This document shows, in pieces, positions 1 through 8,843 of a stretch of 64,000 nt of DNA. The notes below the pieces were generated by a model. The model was not told the DNA's origin. It saw only the letters and a list, made by a program, of their open reading frames with translations, and ran no database searches. The position numbers and the translations under genes are program-made. The first letter of the stretch is position 1. Every line of letters starts with the position of its first letter. This DNA is from CAWDVB01 sp963824105 (GTDB taxonomy: Bacteria > Actinomycetota > Actinomycetes > Propionibacteriales > Nocardioidaceae): contig CAWGNN010000010.1 in assembly GCA_963824105.1 (NCBI GenBank), positions 248,001-312,000 of the forward strand, written 5' to 3'.

Positions 1-503
1 CGTTGGGCCGCGACCGCACCGAGGACGGCGACCGGGTAGTTCTGAGTGGCATCGGTGAGGAACTCACCCGATGCCAGTGACCCGCCGAGCGTGTTGAGCA
101 GGTTCGGGCGCGCGGCCATGGTGGTGAGTCCGCCGGTGATGTCCGGGTTCGCGTATCGAGACCGCAGCACGCTCTGCGACACCGAGGCGATCGAGGAGAC
201 CGACTGGACCGGGGCGATGTTGCTGACCTGGAGTTCGACGGTGTCGGGCAGGACCGAGCGACCGAGACCGATGCCGGAGCCGGCCTGCGCAGTCAGCAGA
301 TTGGTGCCCAACGAGTCGAGCTGGCGGATCAGGTTGTCCTGCGATGATCGGCTCACCCCTAGGACTGCGACGATGGCTGCGATTCCGATCGCGATGCCGA
401 GCGAGGAGAGGACCGCTCGGAGCTTCCTCGTCCGCAGTCCGATGGTGCCGACCCCGACGATGTCGCGGGGCAGGAGCCGAGACGGGCTCAACGGAGTGCT
501 CAT
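1..503 (-). CDS. ABC transporter permease, FtsX/MacB type (partial)
   Basis: Integral membrane permease of a MacB-like ABC export system; only the N-terminal 167 codons are present because the gene runs off the window start. Reading leftward from the ATG at 503, the protein begins MSTPLSPSRLLPRD, then a first membrane helix rich in L, A and I (about residues 28-50), followed by an extracytoplasmic MacB_PCD-like domain (QLDSLGTNLLTAQAG). The ATG overlaps the stop of the upstream ATPase gene by four bases (ATGA), so the two are translationally coupled. It is the last visible gene of the operon lipoprotein, adaptor, ATPase, permease. Substrate unknown. Confidence 0.85.
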   Translation of the reverse strand, partial: MSTPLSPSRLLPRDIVGVGTIGLRTRKLRAVLSSLGIAIGIAAIVAVLGVSRSSQDNLIRQLDSLGTNLLTAQAGSGIGLGRSVLPDTVELQVSNIAPVQSVSSIASVSQSVLRSRYANPDITGGLTTMAARPNLLNTLGGSLASGEFLTDATQNYPVAVLGAVAAQ

Positions 504-1207
504 CGGCGTCCCTCCACCGCACGGGCGGTTGCGGAGTCTGCTGCGATCCGGCCGTCGAGCATGTCGATGTGGCGGTGCATCTGCGCGGCCACATCGTGGT
601 CGTGAGTGATCACAACCAGTGTGGTGCCGGTTGCGTTGAGGTCGGTCAGCAGCTGCAGGACCTCGGCTCCGGACTCGGTGTCGAGGTTCCCGGTCGGTTC
701 GTCGGCGAAGACGATGGCGGGGTCGGTCAGGAGCGCCCGGGCGATCGCGACACGCTGCTGCTCGCCTCCGGAGAGCTGGTTGGGGGAGTGGTGAAGGCGG
801 TGCCCCAGACCCACCCGGTCGAGCATGTCCGAGGCCCTCTCTCGGCGCTCCGGCGCCGGCGTGCCGCTGTAGAGCAGGCCGGTCGCGACGTTCTCGAGTG
901 CCGACATCCCGTCCAGGAGGTGGAAGGACTGGAAGACGAAGCCGATCTTGTGCGCCCGCAGCGCGGCGAGGGCGGCGTCGCTGAGCCCGTTGGTCTCGAT
1001 CCCGTCGACGTGGACCGAGCCCGCGCTCGGCCGGTCCAGAGTCCCCATCAGGTGCAGCAGCGTCGACTTGCCCGAGCCCGAGGGACCGACGACCGCGACG
1101 AGCTCGCCGGTAACGATGCTGAGGTCGATGCCGTGCAGGACCGCGAGCGGGCCGTAGGACTTCTCCACTCCGCGCAGCTCGAGGGCGGGCGGATTCGGTG
1201 GTGTCAC
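500..1207 (-). CDS. ABC transporter ATP-binding protein, MacB/LolD type
   Basis: Cytoplasmic ATPase powering the neighbouring FtsX-like permease. Walker A is GPSGSGKST, the Q-loop lies in FVFQSFHLLDGMSALENV (typical of the LolD/MacB class), the signature is LSGGEQQR and Walker B is VFADEPTGNLD, followed by a switch His in VITHD. Length about 235 residues fits the class. I chose the GTG at 1207 (VTPPNPPALELRGVEKSYG); a TTG at 1219 overlapping the upstream stop is possible, and the longer reading to 1276 begins inside the upstream gene with atypical Arg-rich sequence. It follows the adaptor gene after 4 bp and overlaps the permease by 4 bp. Confidence 0.92.
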   Translation of the reverse strand: MTPPNPPALELRGVEKSYGPLAVLHGIDLSIVTGELVAVVGPSGSGKSTLLHLMGTLDRPSAGSVHVDGIETNGLSDAALAALRAHKIGFVFQSFHLLDGMSALENVATGLLYSGTPAPERRERASDMLDRVGLGHRLHHSPNQLSGGEQQRVAIARALLTDPAIVFADEPTGNLDTESGAEVLQLLTDLNATGTTLVVITHDHDVAAQMHRHIDMLDGRIAADSATARAVEGRR

Positions 1208-1211
1208 CTCG

Positions 1212-2333
1212 TCACTCAAGGTTGCTCGGCACCTCGACCTTGTCGCCCTGCTGGAGACTCCCCGAAACCTCGACATACCCGTTGGCGTACAGCCCCGGAG
1301 TCACGGCGACGAGGTGCTGGCCTGCCGCCGAGGTGTCCGGCATATAGACGGCATAGCCCCCCTCGGTGAGCGCCACGAGCGCAGTGACCGGGACCGTCAG
1401 CACGTCTTTGTGGATCTCCCGAGTCAGGGAGACCGAGACGCTCGCCGACTCCCAGGTGGCCAGCTTCTTGGTGTGGGCGAAGCCGACCGTCACCGGGACC
1501 GACGACGTGTTCGAGTTGCCCTGGGAGACACTCGTCGCCGCCCCCTTGCTGGTGATCCTTCCCTCGACCGTCGAGCCGTCGGGCAGCTCGACCGAGACCT
1601 GCTCGCCGACGGTGGCCAGCGAGCTCAAGCTCGGGTCCAGCGCGATGTCGACCTCCCGGGCAGTGCCGGTGGAGGCGTACGCGGGAGATCCCGGCCCCAC
1701 TCGAGCGCCGACTGTCGTCTGGAGCTGGCCGACGCGGATCGGGCTGGGAAGGAACGTGAACGCCTGGGACGTCACGATGCCCGTCTGTGCCAGGCCGTAG
1801 TGCTTCTGCATCTTCTCCACGGCGGTCTGAGTCTTTGCGGTGAAGGTGCGGTCCACCGTGCCGGGGTGGTAGCCGAGGGCCTTGAGGTTTGCCTCGAGCT
1901 GTCGGACGTCGTTGCCGACAGTTCCCACCGCGAGCGGCCGGTAGAGGGGGATCTTGCCGTAGAGGAGGACGGTCCGCGCCTGATCGACCTTGTAGAGCGT
2001 GCCGCCGCGGCGGACGACGGCCGCCTCGGCGGGCAGCCAGGTGACCGTGCCGCTGGCAGAGACGGGCACGGTCGACGCCGTGCCGTACCCGAGGGTGCCC
2101 GAGACCGACTGGGTGTCGGCGAGTGTCTGGACGGTGACCTCAACGGCCTTGCGCTGGACCTGGGTGGAGGCTGGGCTGGCTTGGACGGTGCGGTTGCGCT
2201 GCACGACGAGTGTGACCGCCGCCGCGATGGCCAGAACGCCGAGGGTGATGAGCACCGGCGTCAGCCACCGGCGGGTGGGAGATGTGGTCACTGGTCGCCT
2301 TCCAATTGTCGGGTCCCGGGGGCTGCGGTTCAT
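1212..2333 (-). CDS. Membrane-anchored adaptor with peptidoglycan-binding domain (HlyD-like)
   Basis: Predicted periplasmic adaptor of an ABC efflux system. Visible order: a short cytoplasmic N-terminus, one membrane segment (about residues 20-42, WLTPVLITLGVLAIAAAV), a first beta-rich part, a peptidoglycan-binding domain of the PG_binding_1 type (VRQLEANLKALGY, later TAVEKMQKHYGL), then a beta-barrel and hairpin region typical of HlyD-like adaptors ending in QGDKVEVPSNLE. Start at the ATG 2333; a TTG at 2348 with a better spaced GAGG is an alternative. It lies 25 bp after the lipoprotein gene and 4 bp before the ATPase gene, which fits an envelope-spanning export machine. Confidence 0.85.
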   Translation of the reverse strand: MNRSPRDPTIGRRPVTTSPTRRWLTPVLITLGVLAIAAAVTLVVQRNRTVQASPASTQVQRKAVEVTVQTLADTQSVSGTLGYGTASTVPVSASGTVTWLPAEAAVVRRGGTLYKVDQARTVLLYGKIPLYRPLAVGTVGNDVRQLEANLKALGYHPGTVDRTFTAKTQTAVEKMQKHYGLAQTGIVTSQAFTFLPSPIRVGQLQTTVGARVGPGSPAYASTGTAREVDIALDPSLSSLATVGEQVSVELPDGSTVEGRITSKGAATSVSQGNSNTSSVPVTVGFAHTKKLATWESASVSVSLTREIHKDVLTVPVTALVALTEGGYAVYMPDTSAAGQHLVAVTPGLYANGYVEVSGSLQQGDKVEVPSNLE

Positions 2334-2358
2334 GTTGTGGACCGGCAACGGCAGTTCC

Positions 2359-2979
2359 TCAGGGGCTGGAGGAGGCGGAAGGTCCGCCGCCAAGGCCACG
2401 TCCTCCGAAGCCGGGCAGCTTGTCCTGGCAAGCGGAGAAAGCCTTCTGGAACGCAGGGTCGTTGCGGTTGATGCTTCCGAACGGACCACCGTCCCCCGGT
2501 GACGCGCCCGCGCTCGGCTGGGATCCGAACTGGGGATCCGGCATGTTGTAGCCGTTGGCCCGCATGCACTGGGCGAAGGCCAGGATCGCGTCCTCCATCT
2601 GCTGACGGTCCTGGCCGGAGAAACCCGCCCGTAGACCCTCGGCGTACTGGCTGCAGGCCTGGAACGCAGTGCGAAGCGTCTGGAGGTCGCCCGTGGAGAG
2701 CCCCGCGATCCCAGACGGCGGACGCAGCACCAGATTGCCGTTCTGGTCGACTGTCGGGTCCGGGAAGCTGGGTACGCCGTTCTTCCGCATGCACTGGGAG
2801 AACTGGAGAGCCATCTGCTCGCGCTGGGCTGCCGACAGTGTCGGGGTGGCCGAGGCACTCGCACTGTCCCCGGAGAGCGTGGCGACCTGATCGGTCGAGC
2901 CCGAGGAGCAGGCGGAGAGAATCAGCGCGAGTGCGGGAACGACGAGGAGCAGGCGCCAGGCACCGCGCTGGCGCGTCAT
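2359..2979 (-). CDS. Lipoprotein with paired QCMRxNG motifs
   Basis: Secreted lipoprotein of about 206 residues: N-terminal MTRQRGAWR, hydrophobic segment, and lipobox LSAC at about residue 22. The body holds two related motifs, FSQCMRKNGVPSFPDP and FAQCMRANGYNMPDP, a duplicated Cys-containing unit I associate with actinobacterial lipoproteins placed upstream of ABC efflux adaptors. Start ATG 2979 is preceded by GGAG with good spacing; the longer reading to 3078 lacks a signal peptide. First gene of the operon with the adaptor, ATPase and permease, so it may capture or hand over the exported substrate. Exact role unknown. Confidence 0.82.
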   Translation of the reverse strand: MTRQRGAWRLLLVVPALALILSACSSGSTDQVATLSGDSASASATPTLSAAQREQMALQFSQCMRKNGVPSFPDPTVDQNGNLVLRPPSGIAGLSTGDLQTLRTAFQACSQYAEGLRAGFSGQDRQQMEDAILAFAQCMRANGYNMPDPQFGSQPSAGASPGDGGPFGSINRNDPAFQKAFSACQDKLPGFGGRGLGGGPSASSSP

Positions 2980-3229
2980 CTGCCGCTCCGGTGGCGATCC
3001 AGCCGAATAGGCAGGGGCAGGCGCGACTGCATGGGGGCCTCCGTCGATCGGGTGCAGTCCCACTATGCCCGCCGGCACCTAGGAGCATCGCCTCAGGTGC
3101 CTGGGTGCCACCTGTGAGCGGGCTGCGAGCCAAGCCCATCGCGCGGGCCTAATCGTGGCCTTCGACCCTTGAGCGGATCCCCCCGAAGGCGCAGTCTGGA
3201 ACACAGGCTGGGACCGAGGGGGTGCTCTG

Positions 3230-3505
3230 ATGTCCGACTACACCACCTATGACACGAGTTCACCGAGTCTTGAGGTGCGCGTATACCGCAACGGTGAGGT
3301 GATCGCTCGTGAGTTGTGCGAGAGCGAGGACGAGGCGACTCTGGTCGTCGAGCGGTACGCAGATGAGCACGAGGTGTCGTTCGAGGTCGAGGATCTGAGC
3401 AATGACCGCTGGCCAGGCGAGATCCTGGGGTCCCGCAGTGTCGGGTTCGACGACGGCTACGGGTCCGAAGAACCGTCCATCCTTGAGCAAGAGGGAGGGC
3501 GATGA
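3230..3505 (+). CDS. Small acidic hypothetical protein
   Basis: A 91-residue protein of unknown function. It is strongly acidic with a repeated beta-strand-like pattern (LEVRVYRNGEVIARELCES, then EATLVVERYADEHEVSFEVEDL), without membrane segments or a signal. A clear GAGGGGG ribosome-binding site precedes the ATG. Its end overlaps the next gene by 4 bp (ATGA), so the two are cotranslated. It is transcribed divergently from the lipoprotein/ABC operon. I do not recognise a family. Confidence 0.75.
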   Translation: MSDYTTYDTSSPSLEVRVYRNGEVIARELCESEDEATLVVERYADEHEVSFEVEDLSNDRWPGEILGSRSVGFDDGYGSEEPSILEQEGGR

Positions 3506-3882
3506 TGCGCACGCCCACCAGGTCGGCCCAACGGCGCAAGATCGCGGAGCGCTCCTTGGGGGCGCTCGGTTCCGAACGGCCCCAGAGCGAAGTGCTGGTG
3601 CTGCAGTGCAACCGGGGCCACCATCTGGTGAGCGTTTTCGACACCGAGGCCGGACCCGTCTTCGTCGCAAGGACCGGGCCGCACGCCCACGGTCACAAGG
3701 ACTTCGTCGACACCGGACATCACGGTGCGCCCGGCGGTGAGGAGTACGTCGACCTCCTCTCGACCGGCGACCCCGCAGAGGACGACCTGATCGCCTGGTG
3801 TGACTGCGGCCCGTGGGTCCTCTCGCGCCGCGACGTGACCGACGATCTCAGGCTGGGTCACCGGACGGTCCGCCTGCCCTGA
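3502..3882 (+). CDS. Hypothetical protein with Cys/His pairs
   Basis: A 126-residue protein of unknown function translationally coupled to the preceding 91-residue protein. Visible features: a basic N-terminus (RSAQRRKIAERSLG), a CNRGHH motif, several further histidines (GPHAHGHKDF, TGHHG) and a late WCDCGPW motif. The spaced Cys and His residues could form a zinc site, but this is inference. No signal peptide. The pair stays together before the DUF4032 gene, 58 bp downstream. Confidence 0.75.
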   Translation: MMRTPTRSAQRRKIAERSLGALGSERPQSEVLVLQCNRGHHLVSVFDTEAGPVFVARTGPHAHGHKDFVDTGHHGAPGGEEYVDLLSTGDPAEDDLIAWCDCGPWVLSRRDVTDDLRLGHRTVRLP

Positions 3883-3940
3883 GCGGGCCGCGATGGAGGG
3901 AGTCGGTGCGGTACCGGCCGGATCCCGGCAGAATCGAGGG

Positions 3941-5134
3941 ATGGCTCTGCGTATCCGGGCAGCCCACGCCCGACCCGACCTGCGACCCCTTCCGTGGGAC
4001 CTGCCGCTCGAGGAGTGGGGGGAGGACATCTGCGTGGAGCTCCCGCAGGGCATCTCCCGTCACGTGGTGCGGATGGTGCGCCTGGAGGACTCGACCCTTG
4101 CGATCAAGGAGACGCGGACCGAGTTCGCCGATCGAGAGTTCGAGATCTTGCGGACGCTTCGCCGGCTCGACCTTCCGGTCGTCGAGGCGTTCGCCGTGGT
4201 CCACGGCCGGGGCAGCAAGGACGACGAGCCGATCGAGCCGGCACTGGTCACGGTCCACTTGCGCTACTCGTTGCCCTACCGGGCCCTGTTCAGCCACGGA
4301 CTTCCGGTGGAGAGTCTGCACAAGATCCTCGATGCCTTGGCCGTCCTGCTCGTGCGGCTGCACCTGGCGGGCTTCTTCTGGGGGGACGTCTCGCTTTCCA
4401 ACGTCCTCTTCCGGCGCAGCGCGGGCGCATTCGTGGCGTACCTCGTCGACGGGGAGACCGGGGAGTTCCACGACCAGCTGTCCTCGGGTCAGCGCAGCTA
4501 CGACCTCGAGATGGCGCGGATCAACTTGTACGGGGAGATACTCGACCTCCAGGCCGGCGACTTCCTCGACTCGAAGATCGACCCGGAGGTCCTCGTCGAC
4601 GAGGTCGTCGATCGCTACGCCGAGCTATGGGAGGAGCTGACGGCCACGGAGGTGCTCCGGGCCGAGGAGACCTGGCGGATCGAGCAGCGGATCGACCGGC
4701 TCAACGCCATGGGTTTCGACGTGGCCGAGGTGGAGATCGTCACCGACTACGACGGCGCGACGGTGCGGATGACGCCTCGGGTCGTGGAGGCGGGGCATCA
4801 CCGGCGAGAGCTGCAGCGGCTGGTGGGGCTGGAGGTGGAGGAGAACCAGGCCCGTCGACTCCTCACCGACCTCAGCTCGTATGCGACACACCTGGGCATC
4901 GAGGACCGGAGCGAGGTGGCCCATCACTGGCTGATCGAGATCTTCGACAAGGTCTGGTCGATGGTGCCCGAGGACCTGCGCGGAGAGAGGGAGCCGGCCG
5001 AGGTCTTCCACGAGGTGCTCGAGCACCGGTGGCTGCTCTCGGAACGGGCGGGGCACGAAGTCGACATCTTCGACACCACCGAGGACTACATCAAGACCAT
5101 CCTGCGCCCTCGACACGTGGGTGCCCTCGACTGA
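3941..5134 (+). CDS. DUF4032 protein with kinase-like (LPS/RIO-type) fold
   Basis: About 397 residues. The N-terminal half resembles lipopolysaccharide-kinase/RIO-like domains: a catalytic-loop-like segment GFFWGDVSLSNVLF (Asp and Asn in the usual order) and a DGETGEF segment replacing DFG. The C-terminal part matches DUF4032 as known from actinobacteria (EVFHEVLEHRWLLSERAG, then VDIFDTTEDYI). No membrane segments. I start at ATG 3941 (MALRIRAAHARPDL); the upstream in-frame ATG at 3893 adds 16 residues of low-quality sequence. Substrate unknown. Confidence 0.85.
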   Translation: MALRIRAAHARPDLRPLPWDLPLEEWGEDICVELPQGISRHVVRMVRLEDSTLAIKETRTEFADREFEILRTLRRLDLPVVEAFAVVHGRGSKDDEPIEPALVTVHLRYSLPYRALFSHGLPVESLHKILDALAVLLVRLHLAGFFWGDVSLSNVLFRRSAGAFVAYLVDGETGEFHDQLSSGQRSYDLEMARINLYGEILDLQAGDFLDSKIDPEVLVDEVVDRYAELWEELTATEVLRAEETWRIEQRIDRLNAMGFDVAEVEIVTDYDGATVRMTPRVVEAGHHRRELQRLVGLEVEENQARRLLTDLSSYATHLGIEDRSEVAHHWLIEIFDKVWSMVPEDLRGEREPAEVFHEVLEHRWLLSERAGHEVDIFDTTEDYIKTILRPRHVGALD

Positions 5135-5152
5135 GGGGTGACGACGGGTGGG

Positions 5153-6613
5153 TCAGTCGTCGGCCTTCTCTTCGCCGGGGCAGAGGGGCAGGGAGAGGAT
5201 GAAGCGTGCGCCACGAGGCTCGCCCGCGGCGTACTCCAAGGTCCCGTCGTTGGCGCGCACCAACTCGCTCGCGATGTAGAGGCCGAAGCCGGTGCCGCGC
5301 TGCCGGGCGGCCACTCCCGACGCTGCGCGGCGGAACTTGTCGAACAGCTCCGGGACGAAGCTCTCCGGCACGCCCTCGCCCTGGTCGGAGACGGTGACCC
5401 TGCCGCGGCCGCCCGCGATGTCGACGATGACCTCGATCGGTGGCTCCCCGTAGCGCTCGGCATTGCTGATCAGGTTGGCCACGACCTGCTGTAAGTGGAA
5501 CGGGTCGACGTCGACGACAGCATCCTCGATCAACTCGAGAGAAGCCGGTGTCGCGGCGACGATGGGCGCCAGCTCAGCACCCAGGCTCACGTCCCGTCTG
5601 CGCACCTCGAGTGTCCCGGTGTCGACGTTGACGAGAGTGGTGATGCCGTCGAGCAGGGAGTGCATCCTGCGGCCGGCCGAGAGCGCGCGGCGGACGCTGT
5701 CCTCCACCTGCTCGGGCGGAGCTCCTTGCCAGGCCTCGAGGGCGAACTCCAAGAACCCTGTCACCGACTGCAACGGCTGGCGCACGTCATGACCCACCAT
5801 CGCGATCATGTCCGTGAGTAGCTGGTTGGCCCTCTCCAGTCCGAGGTTGGTGCGGCGCAGCTCGTCGGTTGCCAGCGCCATGTCCGTCTCGTCCTGGACC
5901 GTGCCGGACAAGGAGACGACCCGTCCGGCCTCGCTGCGCTTCGCCGTCGAGAGGCTGTGCATGTGGCGGACCGTCCCATCGGGAAACAGCAGCCGGTAGC
6001 GCAGGTCCGAGTCGCTCATCGTGTCGATTGCCTCTTGGAGCTTCTGGCGGACTTCGACATCGTCAGGGTGGACGTACCGGCTCCAGGTCTCGAAGGTTGG
6101 CTCGTCGGTCTCCGGATCGGCACCGAAGAGGCGGTACAGCTCGCGGGACCAGCGGATCTCCCCGGTGTGTGGGTAGTAGGACCAGTTGCCGATGTTGGCC
6201 AGCAGCTGGGACTCGTCCAGCTCCTGCTGGGCCTCGACCGCCTCGGTCTGGTCAGTCACCAGTGAGAAGAATCCCTGGACGACGTCATCGACGACGTCGG
6301 GCACGTAACGCACGCGGACCCGGCGTGGGCGGCCGCTCGAGTCGAGCACGTTTCGGGTGAAGTCCTGCTCCTCGCCGGTGAGAGCCCGCTCCATGTGAGG
6401 CTTGCTCGCCTGAAATGCCTCGTCGTAGAGCAGCTCACTGGCGTGCTTGCCCCGCATCTTGTCGGGGGTGAGGCCGAACCAGGCGGCGTACGGGGCGTTG
6501 GCGGTGCGGATCCTCAGGTCGGGATTGAAGTATCCCGCGAGCACGGGCACGCGGTCGATGAGCGCCCGCAACAACTCGGGCTCATCGAACCAGGGCTCGT
6601 TCCTCTGCGTCAT
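5153..6613 (-). CDS. Soluble PAS-domain sensor histidine kinase
   Basis: A 486-residue cytoplasmic sensor kinase. Two PAS regions are visible: one near the N-terminus (LAGYFNPDLRIRTANAPYAAWFG) and a PAS_3-like second (WSYYPHTGEIRWSRELYRLFG, YVHPDD). The H-box is AMVGHDVRQPLQSV, the N-box VVANLISNAERYG, and glycine boxes are VSDQGEGVP and GTGFGLYIASELV. Start ATG 6613 has GGAGG five bases upstream. No response regulator gene is adjacent, so it is an orphan kinase here. Its upstream region contains an AT-rich stretch with a direct repeat, described separately. The signal is unknown; the absence of membrane helices suggests an internal cue. Confidence 0.9.
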   Translation of the reverse strand: MTQRNEPWFDEPELLRALIDRVPVLAGYFNPDLRIRTANAPYAAWFGLTPDKMRGKHASELLYDEAFQASKPHMERALTGEEQDFTRNVLDSSGRPRRVRVRYVPDVVDDVVQGFFSLVTDQTEAVEAQQELDESQLLANIGNWSYYPHTGEIRWSRELYRLFGADPETDEPTFETWSRYVHPDDVEVRQKLQEAIDTMSDSDLRYRLLFPDGTVRHMHSLSTAKRSEAGRVVSLSGTVQDETDMALATDELRRTNLGLERANQLLTDMIAMVGHDVRQPLQSVTGFLEFALEAWQGAPPEQVEDSVRRALSAGRRMHSLLDGITTLVNVDTGTLEVRRRDVSLGAELAPIVAATPASLELIEDAVVDVDPFHLQQVVANLISNAERYGEPPIEVIVDIAGGRGRVTVSDQGEGVPESFVPELFDKFRRAASGVAARQRGTGFGLYIASELVRANDGTLEYAAGEPRGARFILSLPLCPGEEKADD

Positions 6614-6639
6614 GTCACCTCCGCGGCAATTCTGCCCAA

Positions 6640-6669
6640 AACCTGAAAGAAAAGGCAGAAACCTGAAAA
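6640..6669. promoter_or_regulatory. AT-rich direct repeat upstream of the PAS kinase gene
   Basis: The decamer AAACCTGAAA occurs at 6640-6649 and again at 6660-6669, 20 bp apart, or about two helical turns. It lies 27-56 bp upstream of the kinase ATG in a roughly 100-bp stretch that is much richer in A and T than its surroundings. This could be a pair of regulator binding sites or part of the promoter. Seen directly; the function is inference. Confidence 0.4.
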
Positions 6670-6718
6670 ACGCGCACGCTTTCTCCCACTATGTCCACTA
6701 AATGCATTTTGCGGCGTT

Positions 6719-8824
6719 CTACTCCGATTCTTCGATGAGCGCGCGGACCCGGACCAAAGTGACGGTCCCTGGGCGGCGGCGCGGGAGGAAGAAGCCGACC
6801 GAACCCAACCAGGCGCCGCTCACCGGGACACCGGACGTAGGCCCCTGTTTCGGGAGGGCAGTGGCCATGCTGGTCGCGCTCAGGTCGGTCGGGCCTTCCC
6901 AGCCCAGCGCGTAGGTCTGCTGGGGAGGCAGGCGCTGGACACGGACGCGGACGCCTCGGTTGTGGGCCGACTCGTCCAGCTGCACGTGCGCGAGCAAGCC
7001 CTCGCTGGCATCCTGGGCGACCACCCCGTGCAGCAACACGGCAGGGTCGCTGGAGGTGGGCCGGACCACCCTTCCGGAGTGCAGCAGGTCCCGGTACCGC
7101 TTGTGCAGCTCCACCCAGGAGGCGAGCTCCTGAAGCTGACTCTCCTCGGCTTCGAGCAGGTCCCATTCGATCCCCATGGCACCGAAGAGGGCGGTCGCGG
7201 CTCGGAAACCCAGGTCCCAGGTCCGCCCGGTCACATGGTTGCGAGGTGCCGACACGTGGGCACCGAGGTACTCGGGGGCCACGAGCTGGACGGTCCATCT
7301 CTGGATCTGCTGACGAGCCAGCGCATCGGTCATGTCGGAGGCCCACACTCGTTGGACGCGCTCCAGCACGCCGAGGTCGATCCGGCCGCCCCCGGAGGCG
7401 CACGACTCCCACGACACCGTGGGGTGCCGCGCGATCAGCCTGTCCAGCAGCCGGTAGAAGGCAACGGTCTGGTCGTGCGTGCTCGGGGCACCGCCGCGCC
7501 GGGGAGAGCCCGCTTCGAGGAGGTCGCGATTGTGGTCCCACTTCACTGCCGCGATCTGGTGGGTCTCGATCACCTCGGTCATGCGCTCGAACAGGTGCTC
7601 GCTCACCTCGGGGTTGGCCAGGTCGAGCACCTGCTGGTGGCGCTGCGGCCGCGGGAGGCGTTCCCGAGGAGAGAGCACCCAGTCGGGGTGCGCTCGGAAG
7701 AGCTCCGAGTCGGGGTTCACCATCTCCGGCTCGAACCACAGCCCGAACTCCATCCCGAGTCCGCGCACGTGGTCCGCCAGGGAGCTCAGACCCTCTGGCC
7801 ATACCGACGGGTCCACGACCCAGTCTCCGAGCCCTCGAGTGTCATCGCGTCGGCCGAGGAACCAGCCGTCGTCGAGCACGAACCTCTCCACCCCCACCGC
7901 AGCGGCCCGGTCCGCGATCGCGCGCAGTCGGTGCTGGTCGTGGTCGAAGTAGACGGCCTCCCACACATTCATGGTGACCGGCTGGGTCACAGGATGGCTC
8001 GGGAGTGATCGCAGGTAGTTGTGCCAGGCGTCGGCCACGCCGTCGAGCCCGCCATGCGAGGCGACGAAGTGGACCCAAGGGGTCGTGTACGACGTGCCCT
8101 CGGCCAGCACGACCTCTCCCGGGAGGAGGAGCTCGCCGCCGCCGAGGGTCGTGCCGCTGGCCGCGTCCCGCTCGATCCGGAGCACGCTGTTGCCGCTCCA
8201 GGCGACATGGGCGGCCACCACATCGCCGGCGTCCGTCCCGAATCCGGGGGCCCCGACCGCCAGCAGGGTGGGCGATCCGAGGCCGGGACGGCCCCCGCGT
8301 GACTCCCGCAGGTAGAGGCCGTCGGTCAGCTCGTGCCGCTGGGGTGTCCGCTCTCGTTCATGGCGACCGGTGAAGTCGAGCACCTCGGTCAGGCGGTCGG
8401 AGACGGGCAGGACCACCTCCAAGCCCTCCAGCAGGTAGCTCCCTGCCGCAATGTTGGTCACCGTGGCGCGTGCCCGTAGCGCCCCCCCGGGGACCGACTC
8501 GAACTCGTGGCTCAGCGTCAGCCCGGCACCGCGGTCCTCGGCCCGGACGCCCAGGGTCGTGGTTTCCCGCCGCACCTCGAGCGCCGAGAACGCCGTCGTC
8601 CAGTCGCGTCCGGCTCCGTCCACGGTGACGCGGTGACCACGCAGATGCGGACGGGTCAGCAGTCCGCTGCTGTGCTCGCCGACGAGCGGGCTACAGCCAG
8701 CGTCGAAGGCCGTGCCGCCGGGGTCGGGGAAGTCCACGACCCCGAGCCAGCAGACCTGAGGCATCGAGCCCGGGGCCTCTGCCAGGTTCAGGCCGGTCAC
8801 GCCCGGCGTACTCGGAAAGAGCAT
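6719..8824 (-). CDS. Alpha-galactosidase, GH36
   Basis: Hydrolyses terminal alpha-1,6-galactosides such as melibiose or raffinose. The 701-residue protein has an N-terminal beta-sandwich domain and a central barrel. Key motifs: RFVLDDGWFLGRRDD near residue 315, GLWFEPEMVNPDS, the nucleophile motif KWDHN with Asp430, CASGGGRIDLG, and WASDMTD with the likely acid/base Asp497. No signal peptide, so it acts in the cytoplasm on imported sugar. It is the last gene of the operon binding protein, permease, permease, galactosidase, 19 bp after the second permease. This placement suggests that the importer brings in alpha-galactosides. Confidence 0.95.
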   Translation of the reverse strand: MLFPSTPGVTGLNLAEAPGSMPQVCWLGVVDFPDPGGTAFDAGCSPLVGEHSSGLLTRPHLRGHRVTVDGAGRDWTTAFSALEVRRETTTLGVRAEDRGAGLTLSHEFESVPGGALRARATVTNIAAGSYLLEGLEVVLPVSDRLTEVLDFTGRHERERTPQRHELTDGLYLRESRGGRPGLGSPTLLAVGAPGFGTDAGDVVAAHVAWSGNSVLRIERDAASGTTLGGGELLLPGEVVLAEGTSYTTPWVHFVASHGGLDGVADAWHNYLRSLPSHPVTQPVTMNVWEAVYFDHDQHRLRAIADRAAAVGVERFVLDDGWFLGRRDDTRGLGDWVVDPSVWPEGLSSLADHVRGLGMEFGLWFEPEMVNPDSELFRAHPDWVLSPRERLPRPQRHQQVLDLANPEVSEHLFERMTEVIETHQIAAVKWDHNRDLLEAGSPRRGGAPSTHDQTVAFYRLLDRLIARHPTVSWESCASGGGRIDLGVLERVQRVWASDMTDALARQQIQRWTVQLVAPEYLGAHVSAPRNHVTGRTWDLGFRAATALFGAMGIEWDLLEAEESQLQELASWVELHKRYRDLLHSGRVVRPTSSDPAVLLHGVVAQDASEGLLAHVQLDESAHNRGVRVRVQRLPPQQTYALGWEGPTDLSATSMATALPKQGPTSGVPVSGAWLGSVGFFLPRRRPGTVTLVRVRALIEESE

Positions 8825-8843
8825 GGACGTGGGTCGGGCCGAC

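Noticed and set aside
2669..3152. Plus-strand ORFs over the lipoprotein gene
   Set aside because: They are shadows of the minus-strand lipoprotein gene, which has a signal peptide, lipobox and ribosome-binding site.
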